Of a stretch of 64,000 nucleotides of DNA, positions 51,508-60,342 are shown piece after piece. The notes under the pieces are model-generated. The model was not told where the DNA came from. It saw only the letters and a program-made list of their open reading frames with translations, and did not search any database. Position numbers and translations under genes: made by a program. Source of the stretch: Anaerolineae bacterium (GTDB lineage: Bacteria; Chloroflexota; Anaerolineae; Aggregatilineales; J027); the NCBI GenBank assembly GCA_008933735.1, contig WBUL01000001.1, positions 26,057-90,056 of the forward strand, given 5' to 3'. Each line of letters starts with the position of its first letter. Position 1 is the stretch's first letter.

Positions 51508-52452
51508 CTATTGGCGTTTGACTTTTTCGACAGGTTTGTCCCGGTGAATGAGGAAATGGTCAAAATCACGGGCGACAAATGTATTCGGGAAAATCGCCTG
51601 TGCTTCGTTCAGGATATCGGATTCGCGGCTGCGGCGGGAAATATGAGTCAAAATCAACGTTTTGACTCCGGCTTCTTTCGCCAACTGAGCTCCATCTGTG
51701 GCGGTCAGATGCCCAAACTGGCGGGCCAGCTCACGCTCCTCATTGAGATAGGTGGCCTCAATGACCAGGCAATCCGCATTTTCTGCGACCTCCAGCAAAT
51801 TGCCGGTAAAACCACAATCCCCGACGTGCACATATTTCACACCGGGAATCGTTTCGCCCAGCACCTCATCTGGTGTCACTACACGCCCATCCTTTAGGGT
51901 GATCCTCTCACCTGCGACAAGTTTCGCCCGTTCTGGCCCAAATGGAACACCTAACATCTCGGCCTTATCGTTCAAAAATGGGCGTCGTGACTTTTCCTGA
52001 AAGAGATAGCCGTAATTTTCTACCCCCTGGTGTTTCACCGGAAAAGCCGTCACAGTAAAATTTTTGTCGTCAAGAATCAGGCCAGGCTCAATGGTGTGCA
52101 GCTCTATTGGAATGGGCGGGCGCTGTCCAAGCATAACCACATTAAACAAGAGTGAATTCACCCGATACAGCGTGGATTTACCACCCCAAATATCAATCCG
52201 ATCAAGATTTTCCCATCGGGTGAGAGTCGAAACCAGTCCGCCCAAACCAAGAATATGATCCAGGTGGGAATGTGTCAGCAAAATCCGGTTGAGCCGTTTA
52301 AAGCCCAGACCACTTTGCAGAATCTGACGCTGTGTCCCTTCGCCGCAGTCAATCAAAAAGCGGTACTCGTTCACAATCAAAAGTTGTGCGGTTAATCCCC
52401 GGTACACACTGGGGGCAGCAGCGGATGTTCCCAAAAAGTGGAGTTCAAACAT
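51508..52452 (-). CDS. rnz: Ribonuclease Z (tRNA 3'-processing endonuclease)
   Basis: 314 aa, short-form length. Cuts the 3' trailer of tRNA precursors. Features: FLGTSAAAP, the metal motif LTHSHLDHILGLGG, VHVGDCGFT, the exosite region between ~60-80, and the late histidine in TLILTHISRRS. The usual THxHGDH is here THSHLDH. It is the first gene ahead of the ABC ATPase in the minus-strand run, following rtcA by 32 nt. Confidence 0.92.
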   Translation of the reverse strand: MFELHFLGTSAAAPSVYRGLTAQLLIVNEYRFLIDCGEGTQRQILQSGLGFKRLNRILLTHSHLDHILGLGGLVSTLTRWENLDRIDIWGGKSTLYRVNSLLFNVVMLGQRPPIPIELHTIEPGLILDDKNFTVTAFPVKHQGVENYGYLFQEKSRRPFLNDKAEMLGVPFGPERAKLVAGERITLKDGRVVTPDEVLGETIPGVKYVHVGDCGFTGNLLEVAENADCLVIEATYLNEERELARQFGHLTATDGAQLAKEAGVKTLILTHISRRSRESDILNEAQAIFPNTFVARDFDHFLIHRDKPVEKVKRQ

Positions 52453-52484
52453 GAAGGTTATTATAGGCGATTTACAACCGAAAT

Positions 52485-53504
52485 CTAACCCTCGATCTGC
52501 ACTAAACCTTTTTTGCTGTCTATCGTGATCTGGCGATCAATGAACTGCTGAACGACCCATCGATTTGTTTCCAGGTGGGGTGTGATTTCGGGGGTAGTAA
52601 AGCTGCTCCTGCCGTTTGCGACCGCTAAAACCAGCAAAAGCTGATCGGCCAGATGGGGGTCAACAGCCGCTTTTGTTTTGTGGAATCTGAGCATTGCTTC
52701 TGCTGCCATATCTCCCACGATTTCCGAGGATACTCCCTTTTCCCCAATAGCAGAGAATCCGCCGCGCCCATTGCTGTATTCAGCGGTCAGAAACACCCCC
52801 GCTCCTGTGCTGCGCCCTTTGGCCTTTTCGGGGCGAATATCTATCGGCGCATTCAGAACACTCAGTTGTTTTTCAGCCCGCATAGCAAGACGCTGGGGAA
52901 TATGAATTGGAAGATTCGACGCCAGCCCCACCCCAAAAATGCGCTCTAATTCACCTCGCTCGACCAGCATCTGGGCGGACAAATTCTCCTGACCACGAAT
53001 CTGAGCCATAAGCGCGCCGCCACCTTCTGGATACCAGCCATACTGCACAAGCTGGATCAGCACATCCGCGCCGCTTTGCACCAGCATCGGCGCGTAGACA
53101 TCACGCAAGTAGTGACCGGATGGGCTGAAAGGGACATGGGTTCCACCTGTCACATAAACCGTCGAATTTCCTGGCGTCAACACGAGGGGCAGCAGAACCG
53201 TTTGCATGACCAGCGAAGCGGCACCCGCTGTCCCGATATCAAATTGATACCCGCCACTTTGTACTGAGCGAGAGGGGCGAAAGGTAAGTTTATCTGACCC
53301 CACCTCCGCGCCAGTAACTTCGGCATCGCACAGCGCAGCAGCGGCCTCCACGCAGGCGACATGCTGCGGTCGCAAACCGGGCCTATCTCTGCCGGCGCGA
53401 ATTTTGCGAATTTTCACAGGCATCGATGTGATACAGGAAAGCGCCAGTGCAGTGCGTATAATCTGGCCGCCGCCCTCGCCAAAACTCCCATCAATTTTGA
53501 GCAT
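52485..53504 (-). CDS. rtcA: RNA 3'-terminal phosphate cyclase
   Basis: 339 aa. Converts an RNA 3'-phosphate to a 2',3'-cyclic phosphate using ATP. Signatures: DGSFGEGGGQIIRTALALS, RPGLRPQHVA, DQLLLVLAVANG, and the adenylated His region in TPHLETNRWVV. Usually partnered with the RtcB ligase, which is not in this window. Start shares a base with the stop of the upstream glycosyltransferase. Confidence 0.95.
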   Translation of the reverse strand: MLKIDGSFGEGGGQIIRTALALSCITSMPVKIRKIRAGRDRPGLRPQHVACVEAAAALCDAEVTGAEVGSDKLTFRPSRSVQSGGYQFDIGTAGAASLVMQTVLLPLVLTPGNSTVYVTGGTHVPFSPSGHYLRDVYAPMLVQSGADVLIQLVQYGWYPEGGGALMAQIRGQENLSAQMLVERGELERIFGVGLASNLPIHIPQRLAMRAEKQLSVLNAPIDIRPEKAKGRSTGAGVFLTAEYSNGRGGFSAIGEKGVSSEIVGDMAAEAMLRFHKTKAAVDPHLADQLLLVLAVANGRSSFTTPEITPHLETNRWVVQQFIDRQITIDSKKGLVQIEG

Positions 53505-55534
53505 CAGTCCACCACCAATCGAGATGCCAACATGAGATAGCTCCCGCGTGGAATTTTACCATCCTGGCTGAACACTGGAATCTGGTTCAGAGTGTTGTTA
53601 TCGTAAGCTCCCAGGGTCACGACATAGGCCCCCGGCGGCAGAGTCTCCGGCACCGTGAACAGGCTTGCCTGCACCATTACATCTCGGATACGCAAGTGAT
53701 TGCTCAGCACATCGATCACGTTGACTTCCGTAAAAGGGCTGGCTTCCGGGTTGTCATTTAGGCGGGTAAAAAAACCTAGTTGATCAGGAATTCTGCCATC
53801 TACCCGCCAGTAAGTGGTGATTTGCACCACATCGCCGCGCTTATAGGAAGAAATATCCGGCGCACGGTAGCCTACCAGTGTAATGTTTCGTCCAAACCGA
53901 ACCGGAAGCGTCACCGCTTCCGGTGTCCCTCCCAACGCGGGATACAGGAGGGGCATTTCCAACTGCAAACGCCCTCCAAACTGGGCCAATTCATCTTCCG
54001 CGTCCAGTTTCATAACACTACCAAAGGGATCAACCGGCAAAATCTCAGCAAGATTGAGCCACTGCTGCGCGGCATCTCCTATCGGTTCCTTGGGATTCGC
54101 CAGTAGAATCTGCATGGGTTTGCCGCCGTTAATCAACACAAAAGAAGTACGGCAGTCGGCATAGCGCACATTAATGTCTTCTCGGTGCAGCAGGGTCTCT
54201 GCGATCTGAGGGTCCGCCCATCCTCCGTCGGCTCGTTCTCGTAAGCTGCCAGTACAAACCAATGTCGGCAGTGGATCATCGCTCCGGTCAAGGTAGGCCA
54301 TCAATTCAGCTAGATCGGCATGATAAGCCAGCCGCACGTCCTGACGCTCAGGCCAATCAATCAAATAGTCCTGATACAAACGCCAGCCCGTCAACCCAAA
54401 GCCCAGAAGCAGCACCGCCGCAACCAGTTTGATTCCTCCATAAGCCTGTTGGTAACGCACATATACCGCCGCTGTATACGCACCAACCCCCCCCAGAATA
54501 CACATCACTGGCAGAAGAATCATCATGGCCCTGAAGTCCGGGCCACCTTTTATCCAGATGTCAGGCAGTAATCCCACGATCAGGGCGATCAGAATCAGGC
54601 CAAAATGTGGCTCTCGCCAGCGACGTGCCACGGTCGCTAGACCAATCAGCACCAGGATTGACCAGAACGGCCACAACAGGGGCAGCGAGGGGATATTTTG
54701 TGTCGGGCTGCTGTCACCTTCGATAAACAATGCTCCCAGGGTTGCAAAGAACGATTTCAGCAGGTCTGGCACATTCTCCGGACGCTGTTTCCAGAGAATG
54801 TATATGCCACTGATCTGAGGATTCCGCAAAAAAGAAATGATATATGGGAGGGTAACGATGGACATTAAGGTCAGCGCAAACAGGCATGAACTCCAAATCT
54901 GCCGTGATACAGGCTGCCTGGTTTGCCATAGATACAGGATAAAAATGACCAGCACTGCCCCCAGAAACAGACCCGTGTAATGGACATACAGCGCCGCACC
55001 GACCAGATACCCAAGTGCCGAATAACGCAGCGTCAGAGGCCGTGTGGGCCGGATCGGTTCGTGGAGACGGAACGTCCAGGTAATAAGGGTCAAACTAGCG
55101 GTCACAACCAAAGGGGTCAGGCTTAACCGGGTGGCGCTGCGCGAGAGCATCACCGCTTCAATGTTTGTGACCATGATGGCAACTGCTACCAGCGCAATCC
55201 CAGGGCCAAACAGCCAGCGCGTCCCCCGATATAAAAAAGCCAGAGTCAGCAGCCCAGCCCACACACTGAGCATCCGGTATCCGATCAGGCCATCACCGAC
55301 CAGTTCGGTCACCCCTGCGTTCAAAATGTGGTAAAAACTTTCTTCACCTTCTTCCTGACCGGTGCGAAAAAAAACCTGTCCAGCGCCGCCCTGCACCTGT
55401 TGGATAATATCAATACCGACAATTTCTTCCTGAGAAAATCCGGGCGGCAGGGTCGGCAAATCCCATACGCGAACAACAACACCTACCAGCAGCAGGGTGA
55501 GAATGCTCAGGCGGTCAAACCAGCGAGGGATCAT
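53504..55534 (-). CDS. Large polytopic glycosyltransferase-like membrane protein
   Basis: 676 aa. About eleven membrane helices in the first ~420 residues, then a ~250-aa soluble region. The first loop has LPTLPPGFSQEEIVGID with an acidic pair as in GT-C/ArnT-like enzymes. The C-terminal soluble region is beta-rich (NITLVGYRAPD, VVQITTYWRV), maybe a carbohydrate-binding fold. Likely part of a surface-glycan locus with the glycosidases upstream in the same run. ATGA overlap with the CopD-like gene. Confidence 0.78.
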   Translation of the reverse strand: MIPRWFDRLSILTLLLVGVVVRVWDLPTLPPGFSQEEIVGIDIIQQVQGGAGQVFFRTGQEEGEESFYHILNAGVTELVGDGLIGYRMLSVWAGLLTLAFLYRGTRWLFGPGIALVAVAIMVTNIEAVMLSRSATRLSLTPLVVTASLTLITWTFRLHEPIRPTRPLTLRYSALGYLVGAALYVHYTGLFLGAVLVIFILYLWQTRQPVSRQIWSSCLFALTLMSIVTLPYIISFLRNPQISGIYILWKQRPENVPDLLKSFFATLGALFIEGDSSPTQNIPSLPLLWPFWSILVLIGLATVARRWREPHFGLILIALIVGLLPDIWIKGGPDFRAMMILLPVMCILGGVGAYTAAVYVRYQQAYGGIKLVAAVLLLGFGLTGWRLYQDYLIDWPERQDVRLAYHADLAELMAYLDRSDDPLPTLVCTGSLRERADGGWADPQIAETLLHREDINVRYADCRTSFVLINGGKPMQILLANPKEPIGDAAQQWLNLAEILPVDPFGSVMKLDAEDELAQFGGRLQLEMPLLYPALGGTPEAVTLPVRFGRNITLVGYRAPDISSYKRGDVVQITTYWRVDGRIPDQLGFFTRLNDNPEASPFTEVNVIDVLSNHLRIRDVMVQASLFTVPETLPPGAYVVTLGAYDNNTLNQIPVFSQDGKIPRGSYLMLASRLVVD

Positions 55535-56022
55535 AGTGCAGTAGCAATCGCTGTAAAAATTAACACAACGATACTCAGGCCCAAATTAACCCGAGTCAGA
55601 AGGCGCTGACGTTCCCGCAATCGGTTCAGGTCATCTAGCGCCTGTCCTCGGCTTGCGAGTAGTTTTGCCCGTTCCAGCGCAGGTTCCAGTCCGAATTGCA
55701 GGAATCCTACAATCGCTATCATGCCAATAAAAGCGATGTGCTTGCCCAAAATTGCCTGGCTCCAATCATTGGAAAAATCCAGCATTCCCCCGTAATTATC
55801 ATCTGCTCCCGTCTGCACTACCCCCGTCATCAGCAGCACCAGTAAGCTGAAGTTTGCCATCGGGCGGAAGCGTTTTTCGATCATGTCCAGTAGGGGAAGC
55901 CATTCTGGGGAACGACGCTGGGCAGGCCAGATGACCAGAACAAGCAGCGCCATCCCACCCAGCCAGACAACCGTAGCCATCAAATGAAAAAAGTAACTAA
56001 TCGCGGTCAGTGAGGGGTTCAA
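55531..56022 (-). CDS. CopD-like four-helix membrane protein
   Basis: 163 aa from a TTG at 56022, chosen because CAGGA lies eight nt upstream and homologous sequence begins near SLTAISYFFHLMATVVWLGG. GTG 56046 is an alternative; the frame to 56196 lies inside the upstream glycosidase. Four membrane helices; His in FFHLMATVVWLGG matches CopD. CopD proteins relate to copper import, but many relatives are uncharacterised. Start overlaps the end of the glycosidase gene by ~26 nt. Confidence 0.72.
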   Translation of the reverse strand: MNPSLTAISYFFHLMATVVWLGGMALLVLVIWPAQRRSPEWLPLLDMIEKRFRPMANFSLLVLLMTGVVQTGADDNYGGMLDFSNDWSQAILGKHIAFIGMIAIVGFLQFGLEPALERAKLLASRGQALDDLNRLRERQRLLTRVNLGLSIVVLIFTAIATAL

Positions 56023-57328
56023 GGTAGTATCCTGCGTTTGGGTCACGTGCTGGTTCACTAAAGTCAGGGTTGGTCGAAAGCTTCTCCATATTGGAGAGGG
56101 CGTAATAGGCAGGCCGCATCTGTTTCCATACACCAGGCGCAGCAGGTTCATCGATAGCCCACCACCACTGTTCATCCTCTGGCGTCCAGATGTCATTGGA
56201 TAGATAAATCACCGTCACCAATCCTACCCAGGGCCGCCAATATTCTGCCGCATATGCATACGCACGGGCAAGATAATCCGCCTGAGTCTCCTGTGAAACT
56301 CCAAACCAGGCATAAATTGAGTCAGAACGGGTATCCGTTGTCCAGCCCATTTCTGTAATTGCAATCTGCTTTTCTGCGTCACCATTCGCTACCATGATTG
56401 CCCGCATATCCTCGACGTGCCGGAATCTTGCCCATCGTTCCAGACCAGCCTCTCTGGTTTCTTCCTCGGAGGCTTCTGGCGGCAGTTTGTAGCCTGGCGC
56501 GTGCAGCCCTAGCACATCAAAATAGGGTGCTGCACCCGCCTCATACATTCGCCAAAGATATTCCTCGTCGGGCATTGCGCCTTCATCTCGCGTCCCAGTG
56601 GGCGACAGCCCAGCGGAGATAACGATTGCGTCCGGGTCGGCCTCCCGAATCGCCGTCGAACATGCTGCCAGGAGTTTAACGTATCCGGGTGGACTTGGCA
56701 CGTAACCACCCCACTCACGTTCCAAATTAGGTTCATTCCAGATTTGATAGGCTTCAATCTGGCCCTGATAACGCGCCGCCAGTGTTCCGCAAAATTCGCC
56801 AAAGGAATCAACATCAAATGGCGCCTCTTCCCAGTTTTCTGGTGCAGAAATTGCCCATTCTGGTACGCTGTCAATTCGTGCCACCAGACGCCGCCCTCGA
56901 TAGAGTACCTCTGCCACAACCTCATCAGCCAGCGACCAATCATAATACCCTTTAACAGGCTCAATGTTCGCCCAGGAAAAACTTTGTTTGACATAGGCGA
57001 AATTCATCTGGCGCACATTGTCCAGATCCCAGGTGCGATAGGTGCCGTTCCACCACAAGAAGGTATGGACGCCATACGAAAGGGAAGCGAACTTCATGTC
57101 AAGCTCAGCATCAGGCGCCAAATCGTGCACTTCTGGATATGTCTCCATCGACGGATAAATCGAGGCAGGGTGTTTTGCAGAGTCGTCCTTCCGCAGCAAG
57201 TATCCGGCAGTACCTGCCAGAATCAGTACCATTAACCCGATGCCATAGATCAGCTTTTTACTCAATAACCCACTCCGCAAAATGGGGCGGATGGTTATCC
57301 GCCCCAACAGGTGTTTTTCAATTCTCAT
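55997..57328 (-). CDS. Clan-A glycosidase-like protein, membrane-anchored
   Basis: 443 aa. N-terminal anchor (~25-45), then a (beta/alpha)8 barrel. Acid/base Glu199 in QIWNEPNLEREW and likely nucleophile Glu326 in AITEMGW fit GH5/GH39-like retaining enzymes; WSWANIEPVKGYYDW-type sequence at ~117-131 supports this. Extracellular glycan target unknown. It overlaps the CopD-like gene and lies 12 nt after the related 57341-58600 gene. Confidence 0.85.
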   Translation of the reverse strand: MRIEKHLLGRITIRPILRSGLLSKKLIYGIGLMVLILAGTAGYLLRKDDSAKHPASIYPSMETYPEVHDLAPDAELDMKFASLSYGVHTFLWWNGTYRTWDLDNVRQMNFAYVKQSFSWANIEPVKGYYDWSLADEVVAEVLYRGRRLVARIDSVPEWAISAPENWEEAPFDVDSFGEFCGTLAARYQGQIEAYQIWNEPNLEREWGGYVPSPPGYVKLLAACSTAIREADPDAIVISAGLSPTGTRDEGAMPDEEYLWRMYEAGAAPYFDVLGLHAPGYKLPPEASEEETREAGLERWARFRHVEDMRAIMVANGDAEKQIAITEMGWTTDTRSDSIYAWFGVSQETQADYLARAYAYAAEYWRPWVGLVTVIYLSNDIWTPEDEQWWWAIDEPAAPGVWKQMRPAYYALSNMEKLSTNPDFSEPARDPNAGYYLEPLTDRD

Positions 57329-57340
57329 CGCCGTCCAGGG

Positions 57341-58600
57341 TTAACGCAAACTGCCCAGTGTATCACAGGCAGGGCATGATCCATCCGCCCGGACAATCGC
57401 ATAACCTGCCAGCGGGTCTTCGCCATAGGCATCGTAATCGATGTTCCAGATGATCATCAGTTTGACTTTGCCACTCTGGGCATTAATCAATGCCGCAGTA
57501 CCAAGCCACTCCGCCTGATTTTTGATGGTAACATTCGCTGCCCACGCGAATCCACTGGAGAGAGGGCCATATCCTTCCGGCGTTAAATAACCCAATTCTG
57601 TATAACAAACAGGGACCTGTCCATTAAAAGGTTTCCAGGCACGATCCGTTTGCAGAGTCAGGTAACGGGTTGGATAGGGGTCACGGGGGTCGCCAGAAGT
57701 CGCCAGTGGACTGACAATACCCTCATTGTAATGGACTCCCACACAGTCCATATACTGGCCTGCACCTGCTGCCGCCAGACCGTTGTAGTAGCGGTCATCA
57801 TTCCACACAGCGTTCAGGCCAAATGCACCTTCTGCGCCCGTCGGAGCAAGCGCTCCACTGATGACCAGCGTCTGCGGATTCGCCGCTTTAATAGCCTCAT
57901 AAGATACTTTCAACAGATCCGTGTACATCCTGGGATCAATCCGTCCATTCGGCCATTCCCGATCAAGATTCATTTCGTTCCAGACCTCGATCCCGCTGGC
58001 GCCACGCTCAGCTAACCCCGCCACATAGGCTGCGTATTCTTCGTAATAGCCAGGAACGAGCAAATCCTCTTTCTCCCCGACTACCCCAAACAGCACCTTA
58101 AAGCCGCGTTCATTGTTTAGCTGGATTTTCCAGCCCTCATCGGCCGGATTCATACCGCGCTCAAAACGAAGCTGAAGCTTTACCCAGGTCATCCCTGCGC
58201 GACGCATATATTCGTATACCGGGTCCTCAAACACGCCTTTAATATGCCCGCCGATTTCAAATTCAGGTGGCAATGTACCCGCCATTAACGCCGGGATCGC
58301 GGTTGGGCCAGAGGTTGGGGTCAGGGTTGGCGCTGGCGAAATCTGAGGTCTGGGTGTGAGAGTTGGCAGAGAGGTCGGCAAATTTCCGGTAGCCGTCGGA
58401 AGCTGCGCCGATTCATCGCCTAGTTTTTCGGCAATTACCTGGCTGCCGCCCCCCCCATTTCCCGAACCTATTGACCCCACTGCAAAATACGTACCAGCAA
58501 ACGCTAAGATTCCAACCAGCAGGGTTAATCCCATCCACAGCAGCATAAAATTGCGCTTCTTGCGGTGGGGATTCTGGACGACGATTGTTCCAGTTGTCAT
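57341..58600 (-). CDS. Clan-A glycosidase-like protein with CPAC C-terminus
   Basis: 419 aa. Anchor helix at ~18-42, Thr/Pro linker to ~110, and a barrel with Glu209 (VWNEMNLDREW) and Glu335 (CYTELGY) in the catalytic positions. Strongly similar along its length to the 60343-61692 product, sharing SGALAPTG, MDCVGVHYNEGIVSP and the C-terminus ADGSCPACDTLG. Substrate unknown. Confidence 0.85.
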   Translation of the reverse strand: MTTGTIVVQNPHRKKRNFMLLWMGLTLLVGILAFAGTYFAVGSIGSGNGGGGSQVIAEKLGDESAQLPTATGNLPTSLPTLTPRPQISPAPTLTPTSGPTAIPALMAGTLPPEFEIGGHIKGVFEDPVYEYMRRAGMTWVKLQLRFERGMNPADEGWKIQLNNERGFKVLFGVVGEKEDLLVPGYYEEYAAYVAGLAERGASGIEVWNEMNLDREWPNGRIDPRMYTDLLKVSYEAIKAANPQTLVISGALAPTGAEGAFGLNAVWNDDRYYNGLAAAGAGQYMDCVGVHYNEGIVSPLATSGDPRDPYPTRYLTLQTDRAWKPFNGQVPVCYTELGYLTPEGYGPLSSGFAWAANVTIKNQAEWLGTAALINAQSGKVKLMIIWNIDYDAYGEDPLAGYAIVRADGSCPACDTLGSLR

Positions 58601-58658
58601 ACATTTTCCATCCTTCTCTTATGAATTATCATCGAACCTACCGCCCTTACGGGAAAGG

Positions 58659-60317
58659 CTAAGCATCTGTTTCCAGGGTCGTGCCGCCCAAATACGCCAC
58701 CAGCGCATCTACGATAGATCCATCGACCCCCTCTGCAAACACATCGGCCACCAGCACCCCTTTCAGGTTAAACTGCTCTGCCTTCTGCATCCGGTAAAGC
58801 AGGGCGCTGGCCGTCGTCAGCCAGAACGAGCGCAGCGGTTGACCCTGTTCATCACTATAAGTCACAAAAGACGATTGAACAGTTTCATCACGACCTGTTT
58901 TTACCTGATAAGGGAGACCCTCTTCCTCCGACATGGTTTTCATACCTACCAGTCGGGAAGGGCTGCCGGGGGCGGTCTGGATGCTCAGTGCAGATACCGC
59001 CAGTGACAATTTTGTCCGGCTGACCTCCCCAACCGCCCAGCGAAGCATTGCATCGACCTCTCCGTTCGGCAAATAGGCGTCGGGGTTCAGCGGCAGCCGA
59101 ACAATCAATTCGTCAACCAGCAGTCCCAGGGTGCGCCAATCATAGGCCCCCGTCTGCCAGCCCTCCTCAAAGACAGCGGGGGGCACTACTACAATCAGCG
59201 CCCGCCCTTGAGATTTCAACATGCGGGAAACATTTTTCACCAGATCAGAAAACTGATTCCGCAGTTCCGGCGGAATCTCCCGATAATCCAGCGCCACTGC
59301 CGGGTAATTGTTGGCCTCCGCAAATCCAGCGATATGAGCACTGTGCTGCAAACGCATCTCAGGGCTGCGTAAAATTGCCTCCACTGTTACCGCATCGATT
59401 ACTTCTGGCGCAGTATAGTTCGAAACCAGGGGAATCACAGGATAACCAGGATTAGTGGGGGTATCGGCAGGCAAAACACCCTGCAAGTTCCCCTGTACTG
59501 TCGGCTGCATTCCCCTGATAAACAGACGGTTCATGGTAATGGCCTCACTGCGTGTCTGCCCTAAATCAAGATTCACACTGAGGTCAGGCATGGCATTTTT
59601 AACCATACCGGCGACGATACACTCTGGCAAAACGGGCACATCCGTCACACGAGATTGACCCTCGGCAGCAAGCTGGCTGGGAAGAAAAATCCAGGCGCCC
59701 GCATACCAGCCGTAGAGGTCATGTTCCTGCTCCGGAATCTTCAACCCGACTCGCATGGGAGCTGTTCCCTGAGAATCAATGCTGTAAACATCCCCTGTCT
59801 CAGTGAAGAATTCGGGAAGCGTTTCCAGGGCTGGACATGACCAGTTTTCCGAAGGCACATTTCCATCACGATAATCCTGGGCAGAAACTCGGTTCAGGGC
59901 TACAGCAAAATCAACGCCAGGATCACCGGGATGCACCTCTACTCTAAAATTGTCCTGTTCGGCGTAGGTATCTTCGCTGTTCAGAGCGATAAACGCATCT
60001 TCGCTTTCCAGAGCATCAGCGATAGGGTTATCCTTCGCAAAGGGAGGCAGAAACAGCGACAGCACCACCAGGGCACAGGTCAGCGCAAGAACTACCATCG
60101 CCACCAGAGACACGATCCAACTCCGCCGCCGTTTCCTGACAGGAGGCATCGACTGCGAAGTATATTGGCGTGACCTCACGCGCTCCAACCGTTCATCAAA
60201 ACTATCAACGGTGGGCCGCATGATTTCAGTGCGATTGGACGCGCCTGAAGAGGTTTTATCCAGCTCTTCGGGTGGTTGAAACAGCCTCTCGCCTTCAGGA
60301 TGCAGCTCGTCAGCCAT
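58659..60317 (-). CDS. GH18-like membrane protein with altered catalytic motif
   Basis: 552 aa. A ~65-residue basic cytoplasmic tail, a membrane helix (~67-90), a ~200-aa beta-rich region, then a GH18-like TIM barrel from ~300 (NNYPAVALDYREIPPELRNQF, ALIVVVPP). GH18 enzymes need DxxDxDxE; here the strand reads VALDYREI (Asp344, Arg346, Glu347), so the normal catalytic Glu position is Arg, with Glu one residue later. Either a shifted or lost catalytic site. Between two clan-A glycosidase genes in the same run. Confidence 0.7.
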   Translation of the reverse strand: MADELHPEGERLFQPPEELDKTSSGASNRTEIMRPTVDSFDERLERVRSRQYTSQSMPPVRKRRRSWIVSLVAMVVLALTCALVVLSLFLPPFAKDNPIADALESEDAFIALNSEDTYAEQDNFRVEVHPGDPGVDFAVALNRVSAQDYRDGNVPSENWSCPALETLPEFFTETGDVYSIDSQGTAPMRVGLKIPEQEHDLYGWYAGAWIFLPSQLAAEGQSRVTDVPVLPECIVAGMVKNAMPDLSVNLDLGQTRSEAITMNRLFIRGMQPTVQGNLQGVLPADTPTNPGYPVIPLVSNYTAPEVIDAVTVEAILRSPEMRLQHSAHIAGFAEANNYPAVALDYREIPPELRNQFSDLVKNVSRMLKSQGRALIVVVPPAVFEEGWQTGAYDWRTLGLLVDELIVRLPLNPDAYLPNGEVDAMLRWAVGEVSRTKLSLAVSALSIQTAPGSPSRLVGMKTMSEEEGLPYQVKTGRDETVQSSFVTYSDEQGQPLRSFWLTTASALLYRMQKAEQFNLKGVLVADVFAEGVDGSIVDALVAYLGGTTLETDA

Positions 60318-60342
60318 TCACCTCTCCTTTAATAACAACCAA

